The position numbers were made by a program, and so were the translations under genes. From CAWBYL01 sp963793025 (GTDB taxonomy: Bacteria; Actinomycetota; Acidimicrobiia; Acidimicrobiales; Acidimicrobilacustridaceae), in assembly GCA_963793025.1 (NCBI GenBank), contig CAWBYL010000002.1:1-64000 (forward strand): a stretch of DNA of 64,000 bases. Direction: 5' to 3'. Shown here one piece after another: positions 9,123 through 17,595 of this stretch (position 1 is its first letter; each line of letters opens with the position of its first letter). A model generated the notes under the pieces. The model was not told the DNA's origin, did no database searches, and saw only the letters and a list, made by a program, of their open reading frames with translations.

Positions 9123-9557
9123 ATGAGCTCCTCGGACATCATCGCCTGCCCGTCGTGCGGCGTGAAGAACCGGGTGCCGGCCGATGCCGCCGGGGTGCCC
9201 CGCTGCGCCAGCTGCCACGAACCGCTGCCGTGGATCGTGGACGCCGGCAGCAACGATCTCGACGGGATCGTGGCCAGCAGCCGACTCCCGATCGTGATCG
9301 ACCTGTGGGCGCCGTGGTGCGGACCGTGCCGGACGGTGAGCCCCCTTCTCGAGCAGCTGGCCCGGGAGAAGGCGGGGCGCATCCGGCTCGTCAAGGTCAA
9401 CGTCGATCAGGCCCCCGCCGTGCAGGCCCGGTTCGGTGTGCAGGGCATCCCCACCTTCGTCCTGCTCGAGAAGGGCCGCGAGACGGGCCGTCTGGTGGGG
9501 GCGCATCCGCTCGAAGAGCTGCGTCGATGGGTGGAGGGCTCGCTCAGCTCCCGGTGA
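9123..9557 (+). CDS. trxC: Thioredoxin 2 (zinc-binding thioredoxin)
   Basis: An intact 144-residue protein. An N-terminal zinc module with C9-x2-C12 and C28-x2-C31 precedes a thioredoxin fold whose active site is APWCGPC (C66 and C69). The family signature KVNVDQAPAVQARFGVQGIP contains the cis-proline. Thioredoxin 2 reduces protein disulfides in the cytoplasm and is often part of the oxidative-stress response; the zinc centre is the feature that separates it from TrxA. The ribosome site GGAGGACGTGTCGAC precedes ATG at 9123. It is followed by a strong hairpin at 9630-9657. Confidence 0.92.
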   Translation: MSSSDIIACPSCGVKNRVPADAAGVPRCASCHEPLPWIVDAGSNDLDGIVASSRLPIVIDLWAPWCGPCRTVSPLLEQLAREKAGRIRLVKVNVDQAPAVQARFGVQGIPTFVLLEKGRETGRLVGAHPLEELRRWVEGSLSSR

Positions 9558-9629
9558 GCCTGCGCGTGGTGACGGGTTGCTCGACGGCTCCCTCGGCGGA
9601 TCGAGTCTCGGGTTGCCCGCCGGGCGCGA

Positions 9630-9657
9630 CGGTGGCCGGGCACAGGCCCGGCCACCG
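9630..9657 (+). terminator. Perfect GC-rich hairpin between convergent genes
   Basis: Arms CGGTGGCCGGGC (9630-9641) and GCCCGGCCACCG (9646-9657) are perfectly complementary around a 4-base loop. It sits between trxC (plus) and the GlsB-type gene (minus), so it can end transcription from both sides. There is no T-run. Confidence 0.7.
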
Positions 9658-9681
9658 CGCCCTGCGGTCTGTCGAGGTGGG

Positions 9682-9969
9682 TCAGCGCACCAGGCTGCCG
9701 CCCCGGCGGTGGCTGACGGCCCGGTAGACGAGCAGCACCACGATCGCACCGAGGATCGAGCCGATGATGCCCGAGGCCTGGAACCAGCCCTCGGTGTCGA
9801 GGTCCTTGCCGAAGAGCAGGGCGCCGAGGAAGCCGCCCACGAACGAGCCGATGATGCCGAGCACCAGCGTGCCCACGATGCCCATCGGGTCCGGTCCGGG
9901 AACCAGCGCCCGGGCGATGAATCCGGCGATGAGGCCGATGAGCACCAGACCGATGATGAAGCCGACCAT
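9682..9969 (-). CDS. GlsB/YeaQ/YmgE-type small membrane protein
   Basis: A 95-residue protein with an AGGAGGAGTC ribosome site directly before ATG at 9969. Three hydrophobic segments: IIGLVLIGLIAGFIARALVP, MGIVGTLVLGIIGSFVGGFL and IIGSILGAIVVLLVY, separated by the polar loop FGKDLDTEGWF. Glycine-zipper spacing (G-x3-G) and the G-F-I-A-R-x-L-x-P-G phrase are typical of the transglycosylase-associated/GlsB family, small stress-linked membrane proteins of unknown mechanism. A basic tail (SHRRGGSLVR) should be cytoplasmic. Confidence 0.88.
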   Translation of the reverse strand: MVGFIIGLVLIGLIAGFIARALVPGPDPMGIVGTLVLGIIGSFVGGFLGALLFGKDLDTEGWFQASGIIGSILGAIVVLLVYRAVSHRRGGSLVR

Positions 9970-10096
9970 GACTCCTCCTGAGGGCACAGCATGGGACCCG
10001 GCCCGATGCCGGACTCCTGTGCCGAACAACTACCCCGGCCACCCGGACGACATTCCTCGGTCGCCACCCACGTGATCGGGCCCGGTGCTGAGCGGG

Positions 10097-10363
10097 TCAG
10101 CGCACCTCGAAACCGGTCTCGCCGGTGGTCGTGAGGTCGGTGACGTCGACACCGGTCACCACCGCCATCTCGGGGCCGCCCTCCATCCACGCCACTACCG
10201 CGTCGACCGCGGCCCGGTCGCCTTCGAGCTCGGCCTCGACCCGACCGTCGGCGCGGTTGCGCACCCAACCGGCGACCCCCGCCGCCACGGCGCGCTGGCG
10301 AGCCGACTGCCGGAACCAGACGCCCTGGACCCGTCCCGACACCACCACCCGCACGCGCACCAT
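10097..10363 (-). CDS. acyP: Acylphosphatase
   Basis: An 88-residue protein, the normal size for this enzyme, which hydrolyses carboxyl-phosphate bonds of acyl phosphates. The signature GRVQGVWFRQSARQRA (residues 10-25) carries the phosphate-binding Arg18, and GWVRNRADGRVEAELEG carries the catalytic Asn36. It starts at ATG 10363 (MVRVRVVVSG); upstream extensions in the same frame have no homology. It lies just downstream of the broken LysR gene on the same strand. Confidence 0.92.
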   Translation of the reverse strand: MVRVRVVVSGRVQGVWFRQSARQRAVAAGVAGWVRNRADGRVEAELEGDRAAVDAVVAWMEGGPEMAVVTGVDVTDLTTTGETGFEVR

Positions 10364-10440
10364 CCTCAGAGCATGGCGGACGGAGCCGGGAGCGACCGGT
10401 GAGCTCCTCGTCCACGACAACAGTTGCGACGGTGTCCGAG

Positions 10441-11288
10441 CTATGGGACTCGGCCACCGCTGACGCTCGCTCACGGGTGAGCTCGACGAGCTCTCGCAGG
10501 GCGGGGTCGTGGTCCTCGGCCCGCCACACCATCCGCCGCTCGGCGCACGGGCCGTCGCAGAGGTCGACGTAGCGCACCCCGGCGATCGGAGGCGTCGAGC
10601 GGACGGAGTCGAACAGCAGCCCGACGCCGAACCCGGCGAGGACCCGGGCCGTCACGTTCTCGGTTCCGGCGGCGGTGCCGACGAGGGTCCACGACTCGCC
10701 GGTGGCCTCCATCGCTGCCGTGAACCGGTCGTACAGCGCCGGGTTGGCCGAGCGCGGCCACGCGATGAGCGGCTCCCGGGCCAACGCCGCGAGCGGGACG
10801 GCGTCCTTCCCGGCCAAGGTGTCGTTGCCGTGCACCACCGCCACCAGGCGGGACACGCCCACGTCGAGCGACTCGAACTGCTACTCTCCGCGACGCGTCG
10901 ACTGCGCTCGCGCTCTTCACTGGTGTCGTCGACGAGCCGAGTTCACTACTACCGTCGTGCGCTGGACTCGGCGATCACGTCGACAGCGGCTGGTCAGGTC
11001 GACGAGAAGCCGACCGCAGCTCGTCCTGCTCAGTGGCGTAGGCCGACACGGGCGTCCATTTGCGGCGGCCTCGACGACCGTGGTGGCTCGATCGCGACAA
11101 CTCCGTTAGCTGGTTAGGATGATTGGCGGGTGGTGCGGTCGGAAAGGGTTCCGCCCAGCTCCTTCTCCAACCGTCGCACGCTCTCGCTCACCGTCGGTTG
11201 GGCGAGGTAGAGCTCCGGCGGCCCGCCCGAAGTGCAACGTCCGGGCCACCGCCAGGAAGCACTCCAGTTGCCGCAGGTCCATCGACAT
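10441..11288 (-). pseudogene. LysR-family transcriptional regulator, frame-broken
   Basis: The start at 11288 gives MSMDLRQLECFLAVARTLHF; after a frame change LYLAQPTVSESVRRLEKELG and GTLFDRTTR complete a LysR winged helix-turn-helix. The effector-binding half is readable from DVGVSRLVAVVHGNDTLAGK (about 10870) through ALAREPLIAWPRSANPALYD to VWRAEDHDPALRELVELTRE. The hinge (about 10870-11120) is unreadable in any single frame, needing several indels. The end is uncertain; a TAG one frame away at 10441-10443 is a reasonable stop. It is divergent from the TauD-type dioxygenase at 11493, the classic LysR arrangement with the regulated gene, with a dyad between them at 11402-11416. Confidence 0.72.
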
Positions 11289-11401
11289 GACCGGTTCCCC
11301 GGCGACGAAGGTACCAGTTGATCCCCGCCGGCCAGCCGGGGGACGTGCCCCGGGTGATCGTCGGAGGCGATGAGTCGGCTCTCGATGCCTCGCTGTGATC
11401 A

Positions 11402-11416
11402 ATCGGCGACACCGAT
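11402..11416. promoter_or_regulatory. Possible LysR-type operator dyad
   Basis: ATCGG-N5-CCGAT is an inverted repeat of 15 bases in the 204-base gap between the divergent LysR and TauD-type genes. Its size, symmetry and position fit LysR recognition sites (T-N11-A class: the outer T and A are present), but binding is inferred. Confidence 0.4.
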
Positions 11417-11492
11417 GAACGGTGCATGATCGGCGCTTGACCGGGCCTCCACCGTGCCCAACGATGCCAACGGAAGCCACCGAAGGAGCATC

Positions 11493-12335
11493 GTGGCCAC
11501 GGGGACCCCGCAGTTCGAGAAGCTCACCGCCACGATCGGGGCGGTGGTGACCGGTGTCGGCCTGCGTGACGGGATCGACGACTCCGCCACCGCGTCCGCC
11601 ATCCGCAGGGCCTGTGGGAGCACTTGGTGTTGGTGTTCCCCGCCCAGCACCTCGACGACGAGACGCACGTCGCCGCGACCGGGATCTTCGGCGAACCGTT
11701 CCTCACCCCCTACGGCAAGGCCCTGGGCATGACCGACCCTGTCGACATCATCGCCGACGACGCCGACAAGGTCCCCGACCGCGATGGCTGGCACACCGAC
11801 GCGCCGTTCCTGGTCGAGCCGCCGAGCGTGGCCGTGTTGCCTGCTGTCGTCGTGCCCCCGGCCGGTGGCGACACCCTCTTCGCCGACATGCGTGCCGCTC
11901 ACGACGTGATGTCGCCGACCACCTCTTGGTCGATGCTCGAAGGGGCGCGGGTGGCTACCCGGTGCAGAAGGGCCTCATCTCCTACGTCGAGGAGCGGGCC
12001 GGCGCCGAGGTCGCCGAGCTCGTGCGCCAGAACGCCGGCCCCGGGGGCGAGCACCCGCTCTTTCGCACCCACCCCGAGACGGGCCGGCTCGGCGTCTACT
12101 ACGCCGACGGCTTCGCTGACGGCATCATCGGGTTGAACGCCGCCGAGAACGAGGCGTTCCGGCCGTATCTGGCGTCGCTGCCCGCCGATCCGAGTCGCCA
12201 GTGCCGGTGGCGGTGGAGTCGGGGGACGTCGTCATCTGGGACGAGCGGGCGACCCAGCACTTCGGTGCCGCCGACCACGCCGGTGGCGTTCGTGAGATGC
12301 GCCGGGTGATGGTCACCGGCGAGGCCCCCAAGTGA
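11493..12335 (+). pseudogene. TauD/TfdA-family Fe(II)/2-oxoglutarate dioxygenase, frame-broken
   Basis: GTG at 11493 has GAAGGAGCATC in front and reads VATGTPQFEKLTATIGAVVT. After a shift at about 11612, EHLVLVFPAQHLDDETHVAA and RDGWHTDAPFLVEPPSVAVL follow; WHTD provides the His-x-Asp iron ligands. Further pieces are GGYPVQKGLISYVEERAGAE, RLGVYYADGFADGIIGLNAA and finally VIWDERATQHFGAADHAG with the distal His and, in REMRRVMVTGE, the Arg that binds 2-oxoglutarate. The family length is about 280 residues, matching. Members hydroxylate taurine, 2,4-D or other organic acids. Three frame changes (about 11612, 11930, 12195). The stop overlaps the next GTG (GTGA), so it is an operon with the binding lipoprotein. 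Confidence 0.8.
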
Positions 12336-13744
12336 CCGGGGGCAAGCGGGCCATCGGCGTTGGAGTGGTGCTGCTGGCCTTGTTGGCCACGGCTTGTGGC
12401 CGCAGCGGGCCCGAAGCGGCCCCGGACCCCACCACTGATGGCACGACTGGCGCCGCCGCGTGGACGGCATGGCTTTGGAGGCCACCGACACGGGTGTGAC
12501 CGCCGACAGCATCACTATCGAGGTATGGCCGACGTCGGCTCGTCGTTGGCCCCGGGCTGGTCCAGGGCGAACTTCGATGCGATGAAGGCGCTACGTCGAA
12601 AGGTCAACGCCGACGGGGGGAGTGGGCTGCCGCACAACTCGACGTCAGGCACGTGGGACACCAAGCTGAACGCCAGGACGAGTCGAAGAACGGCCAGATC
12701 AGGCCTGCGCCAGAACGGCGCTGGCCATGGTCGGCAGGAACGTCGCTGTTCAACCCGGACGTGTCGACGATGGACGAACTGCAAGGACAGCTCAGGCGCC
12801 GACAGGTCGGCGTGCCCGACATCGCGGCGCTGGCGAACGACATCAACGAGCGGTGCATCATGACGACGTCCTAATCATCCAGGCGGTGTCGGAGTAGTGC
12901 CCAAGTGGTGACTGGGCTGAGCGCACGGTGACGGTCCTTCGTCGGCTCAGAAGTCGCGCTACGACGAGAACGTCGAGCCGAGCTCCGAGGGCTGTTCATG
13001 GTCCCGGGCGACCTGCCGACGCACCGTGCAGTCGGCGACCTACCTGATCAGCCGGCAGGCCGGCCGGCGTGGAGTGGGTCGGGACGGTGAAGGTGTCGGG
13101 GCAGCGACGAGCAAGTCGGCGTACACGCCGCGGGTGCAGGCAGGTGAAGGCGGACGACAGCCAACACGTCTACGACGGCTCGAACGCCGCGGCGATGATC
13201 GCGATGCGCAGGGAAGCGGCGGCCCAAGGCGCTCGACGGCGTGAAGGTGTGGGGCGTGCTCGGTGGCCTGCTACACCCAGCACGCTTCACAGGCACGCGG
13301 CGGCAGCGACGTCGAGGGCTCTACGTGTGGTTGCAGTTCATCCCGTTCGAGGAGGCGTCGACACAACGCCGCCTGACAGGCCTACGTCGACTCGGTCGGG
13401 CCGACAAGGTCGACTCGTTCGGGGCGCTCAGGCTTGGCAGGCTGGCGATGCTGTTCCAGCCAGGTGATCGACCGGATCGTCGAGAGCGACGGGGTGAACG
13501 CCATCACCCGGGCGAGGATGCTCGAGAGTGCCTGCGAACACGGACGACTTCACCGCCGACGGTTGGATGGGCACGGTCCGCAAGCTGCTCAAGGGCACGT
13601 CGGAGTGCTTCGTCGTGCTCCAACTGGTCGATGGCGAGTTCGTCCTGGTGGTTCCCCGAGGAACCAGGCACCCTGTCGTGCGACCCCGCCAACGTGGCGA
13701 CGGTCCGGCTCGATCCGGACGCCGCCGCAGCTGACATCGGGTAG
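12332..13744 (+). pseudogene. ABC-type (branched-chain amino acid class) substrate-binding lipoprotein, heavily frame-broken
   Basis: GTG at 12332 starts VTGGKRAIGVGVVLLALLAT followed by ACGRSG, a signal peptide with lipobox (LATAC). Readable pieces are ALEATDTGVTADSITIE, DVGSSLAPG, GNFDAMKALR, VPDIAALANDINERC, VPGDLPT, SAYTPRVQ, YDGSNAAAMIAMRREAAAQG, FIPFEEAST, IVESDGVNAITRARMLES, DDFTADGWMG and EEPGTLSCDPANVATVRLDP. Each has a counterpart in the intact gene at 55225-56595, in the same order, so the two are paralogues. At least eight frame changes and probably a deletion near 12880-13010 are needed. Such proteins deliver small amides or carboxylates to a permease; no permease gene is in the window. 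It is translationally coupled to the TauD-type gene. Confidence 0.78.
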
Positions 13745-13770
13745 ATCCTCGACCCGAACGGAGACGACCC

Positions 13771-14676
13771 GTGGCGGTACCCGTCATCATCGACACCGAC
13801 ATCGGCATGGACGTCGACGACGCCATCGCCGTGTGCTTCGCCGCCCTCGATCCTCGGGTGGATCTGCGGGCGGTGACGACCGTGAACGGCGACACCGCGG
13901 CCCGGGCCGACGTCGTCCGGGCCCTGCTGCGGATGGCGGACCGCGCCGATGTGCCCGTCGGCGCCGGCGCTCGCTGACCCCATCGACGGACGGGCCACCG
14001 CCTTCATGCCCGTCGACCACGTCGACTGCGACCCGGTGGTCGGCGTCGTCCCCTCCGATCACCCCACGGCCACACGTGCTGACCGGCGTCCTCGAGGACA
14101 CCGAAGAGCGGGTGTGGATCTGCCTCATCGGTGCGACCACCAACGTCTCCTCCTTCCTCCACTCCCGCCCCGACCTCGTCGAGCGTCGCCGGTCTACGCG
14201 TGATGGGCGGATGCCTCGGGCCCTACGAGTCCGACGGAGTCGAGGGGCCGCTCTTCGAGTTCAACGCCGGCTGCGACGCCCTTTCCACCGCCGCCCTGTT
14301 CTCGCTCCCCGTCCCTATCCGCTCATCCCCATCGACGTCACCGTCCACATCCACTTCACCGAGCAGGACCGGGCCACGATCCGGGAGTGGGGCCCCTCGG
14401 CCGGGCCCTCGACGTCCTGGGCGACAACTTCCTGGCCCTGCTCGCAGGGTTCATGCCCGAGGCCTCGTCCAAGGTCGACCTCCACGACCCCATCACGATC
14501 GCCACGCTGGTCGAGCCCGACCTGGCCACCTTCGAGACCCGGCCCCTCTCTGCCTACGGCCCGGCCGGGGAGTGCCGCACCGAGGTGAGCCCCACGGGCG
14601 GCCCGTCGAGTGCCTGGTCTCGATCGACGGCGAACGCCTGGCCGCGTTGCTGGTGCGGGTCCTCTCCGGAGGCTGA
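13771..14676 (+). pseudogene. Inosine/uridine-preferring nucleoside hydrolase family, frame-broken
   Basis: GTG at 13771 gives VAVPVIIDTDIGMDVDDAIA; the D-T-D-x-G-x-D-x-D-D cluster is the Ca-binding site of nucleoside hydrolases, which cleave the N-glycosidic bond of ribonucleosides. Later frames read DPIDGRATAFMPVDHVDCDP, HVLTGVLEDTEERVWICLIG, VMGGCLGPYESDGVEGPLFE with FNAGCDALSTAALFSLPVPI, YPLIPIDVTVHIHFTEQDRA and ALDVLGDNFLALLAGFMPEA, ending in ECLVSIDGERLAALLVRVLS before TGA at 14674. N-A-G-C-D fits the family motif N-x-x-x-D that contacts ribose. The expected size is about 300 residues. Around five single-base shifts. It is 26 bases behind the binding protein, so the cluster may handle uptake and cleavage of a nucleoside-like compound (inference). 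Confidence 0.75.
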
Positions 14677-14792
14677 ACGGCGCGATTCCTCCGTTTCCGG
14701 CACGGATGTGGTGGTGGTGGGAAGGATCGTGGTGAGGTCGGGGCTACCGCCACTTCTTTCGTTGGTTCATGATTGAGCGAGGGGGAACGCCA

Positions 14793-16222
14793 ATGTCGAT
14801 CATCGAGAATCCGCCGCCGCCCGGCGTGGCTCCGGGGCCGCCGCGACATCACACACCCGTCTGGGCGGTGGTCCTCATCGTCGTCGGCGCCCTGCTCGCC
14901 CTGGTGAGCCTGGCCGTCACCGCCGGGGGCGGGGCGCTGACCTGGGCCCACGCCACGCAGCGGGACGCCAACGGCTTCTACTCGACGCCGACCGAGCGCT
15001 TCGAGACCACGTCCTACGCCATCAGCTCCGACGCCATCGACCTCGGTCGGGCCGGTGAGGACGGCCCCGTCGAGTGGGGCGACCTGGGCACGGTGCGCAT
15101 CCGGGCCGAAGCGACCGGGTCGCAGTCGGTGTTCGTGGGCATCGCCTCGCAAGAGGACGTGGACGCCTACCTCGCCTCGGTGAGCCACGCCGTCATCGAG
15201 CGACCTCCACCTCGACCCGTTCTCCGTCGAGTACCGCTACTCCAACGGGGACCGCCGTCCGGAGCCGCCCGGGCAGCGGACATCTGGGTGGCCTCGGCCT
15301 CCGGCGACGGCCAGCAGACCATCGAGTGGGCTCCCACGCTCCGGCCAGTGGGCCGTGGTGGTGATGAACGCCGACGCCGCGCCGGGCGTCAGCGTCGAGG
15401 CGTCCGTCGGGGCCAAGGTGCCGTGGCTGCTCGGGCTGGGGATCGGCCTCATCGTCGGCGGGCTGGTGGGCCTGGCCATCGGCGGCGTGCTCCTCGTCAT
15501 CGGCGTCGTCCTGCTCGCTCGGGGACAGCACGTCGACCTGGCCGGACCGGAGATCGTGAGCGGCCACCCGGTGAGCCTCGAAGGCCGCCTCGAACAGCCG
15601 TTGAGCCGGTGGCTGTGGCTGGTGAAGTGGGTGCTGCTCATACCCCACTACTTCGTGCTGCTGGCCCTGTGGATCGCTTTCGCGGTGGTCACCGTCGTCG
15701 CCTTCTTCGCCGTCCTGTTCACCGAGCGCTACCCACGGTCGCTCTTCGAGTTCAACGTCGGCGTCCTGCGCTGGACCTGGCGGGTGACCTACTACAGCTA
15801 CAGCGCGCTGGGCACGGACCGGTACCCGCCGTTCACGCTCGGTCACGCCCCCGACTACCCGGCGACGCTGGAGATCGCCTACCCGGAACGGCTCAGCCGC
15901 GGGCTGGTGCTGGTGAAGTGGTGGCTGCTGGCCATCCCCCAGTACCTGGTCCTCGCCGTCATCTGGGGCGGAGCGTGGGCGTCGCACCGGCAAGGCCGTC
16001 GCCGCCTCGGCCGGGCTCGTGGGGCTGCTGGTGTTCTTCGCCGCCGTCGCCCTGCTGTTCACCGGTCGCTACCCCCGTGGGCTGTTCGACTTCGTCATGG
16101 GCCTCAACCGGTGGGGCTACCGGGTCGTCGCCTACGTCACCTTGATGCGCGACGAGTACCCGCCGTTCCGCCTGGACCAGGGAGGCACCGAGCCGGCCCC
16201 CGAAGTGGTCCCGGAGACCTGA
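14793..16222 (+). pseudogene. DUF4389 multi-pass membrane protein, frame-broken
   Basis: Starts MSIIENPPPPGVAPGPPRHH with a membrane helix VVLIVVGALLALVSLAVTAG, then an extracellular beta-rich domain (RFETTSYAISSDAIDLGRAG, IRAEATGSQSVFVGIASQED). A second helix pair GIGLIVGGLVGLAIGGVLLV precedes two DUF4389 modules. The first contains WLVKWVLLIPHYFVLLALWI and FTERYPRSLFEFNVGVLRWT; the second contains LVLVKWWLLAIPQYLVLAVI and FTGRYPRGLFDFVMGLNRWG. The repeated (L/F)FTxRYPRxLF(D/E)F signature is diagnostic. Frame changes lie near 15205, 15345 and 15990. The full length is about 475 residues. Role unknown; DUF4389 proteins are common integral membrane proteins of actinobacteria. Confidence 0.82.
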
Positions 16223-16273
16223 GGGAACGCCGGCCCGCTCAGGCGGGAGCGACGCCAGCCAACCCGGTCGCCC

Positions 16274-17585
16274 TCACTGCTCGGTCACGGCCTCGAAGGC
16301 GACCCGGGGTCCCGGGCGGCGGCGGAGGTCGTCGCCGATGGCTCGGGCGGCCTTCCCATGGGTCCCGTGGAGCACCTCGTCGATGCCGGACCGCAGCTCG
16401 TCGGCGGTGCAGGTGTTGGGGGCCAGGGCGATGCCCACCCCGTGGCGCTCGATGGCGGCGGCGCCGGCGAACTGGTCGGTCGAGAAGGGCAGCACCACCA
16501 TCGGCACGCCGTGGTGGAGGCACTCGGTGACGCTGTTGTTGCCGCCGTGGGTGACGGCCACGTCGGCGTGAGCCAGGCAGGCCACCTGGGGGAGGAAGGG
16601 CCGCACCAGCCACCGATCGGGGAGCTCGCCCAGCTCTGACAGGGGGGCCGAGCCGGTGGCCAGCATCACGTCGACGTCCATGGCTCGAAGGGCCTCGGTG
16701 ACCGTGGCCAACACGTCGGCCCGGGCCGAGAGGAAGCTGCCGAAGCTGACGTAGACGACGGGTCGATCGCCGAGCCCGTCGAACCAGGCGTCGATCCCGG
16801 GATCGGTCTCGTCGGTGCGGATGCTGGCCCCGAGGAACGAGTGGGAGCCGACCTGCTCGGACACCAGGAGCTCCCGCTCCGGTTCGTGCAGCTCGCGCGG
16901 GTAGTTGAACAGCACCTGGTGGCCGTGCACGGCGAAGGCGTCATCGACCGCCGCGGCGCTCGGCGCGATCTGGGCGGTGGCCTGGTTCCAGTCCTCGGTG
17001 AAGCGGTCGCGCACCGAGCGGCACAGCCGGTCGAGTGCGGCCAGCTCGTCGGGGTCGGGATCGAAGCACGCCGGCCAGGAGGCGACGCTGCCGTAGACCT
17101 CGTCGCCCACGGGCAGGGCCGTCGGGTGGCCGAGCACCACGTCGGTGTAGGGGATCCCGGCGGCCTGGAGCCCGAGGGTGGCCCCGAAGGCGAGGTGGTC
17201 GACCAGGATCTGGTCGGGGCGCACCTGCTCCACGATGTCGATCACCCGGCGGGCCGACGCCACCGGCTCCCACAGCAGGTCGCCTCGTCGGGCCTCGGCC
17301 TGGTAGCGCAGCGTCTCGATCATGCCGAGGCGGGTGGCGGCGAAGAAGGCCCGCAGGTTGTCGTCCTCGCCTCGGGGCTGGTCGGCGACCTCGATGATCC
17401 CCGGGTTCGAGCCCCGGCCCAGGCGGAGGTCGACGCGCGTCGAAGCCGAACTCGCCGACCAGGGCGTCGTTGGCCGGCCCGGTGGCCACCACCACCTGGT
17501 CGCCGGCGCGGGACCACTCGCCGGCGATGGTGGCCAGCGGCAACAGGTGCGAGGCGTAGTCGGGGCTGATGACGAGGAGGGTCAC
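16274..17585 (-). pseudogene. GT1-family UDP-glycosyltransferase (macrolide/glycolipid type), one frameshift
   Basis: ATG at 17585 reads MTLLVISPDYASHLLPLATI, the N-terminal Rossmann start with the His used by inverting GT1 enzymes. A single-base shift near 17436 separates GEFGFDAR from DLRLGRGSNPGIIEVADQPR. The C-terminal half is intact: DRPVVYVSFGSFLSARADVL, DRWLVRPFLPQVACLAHADV, AVTHGGNNSVTECLHHGVPM and VVLPFSTDQFAGAAAIERHG form the nucleotide-sugar site (H-G-G-N-N and the D-Q pair). About 435 residues, normal for the MGT/calicheamicin-type group that glycosylates lipids or small aglycones. It starts 11 bases after the stop of the HEAT-glycosyltransferase gene, so the two are in one transcript. 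Confidence 0.85.
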
Positions 17586-17595
17586 GGCTCGGCCT

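Noticed and set aside
1..16222. A decaying genomic island with true pseudogenes
   Set aside because: Motifs are intact across frames, in-frame stops within a coding frame are not a feature, and clean genes are interleaved; sequencing error explains it better, though reads are needed.
17392..17410. CCGGG-TTCGAGC-CCCGG looks like a tRNA T-arm
   Set aside because: It codes for a readable part of the UDP-glycosyltransferase (reverse strand, RLGRGSNPG), and no acceptor, D or anticodon arm is found within 75 bases on either strand.
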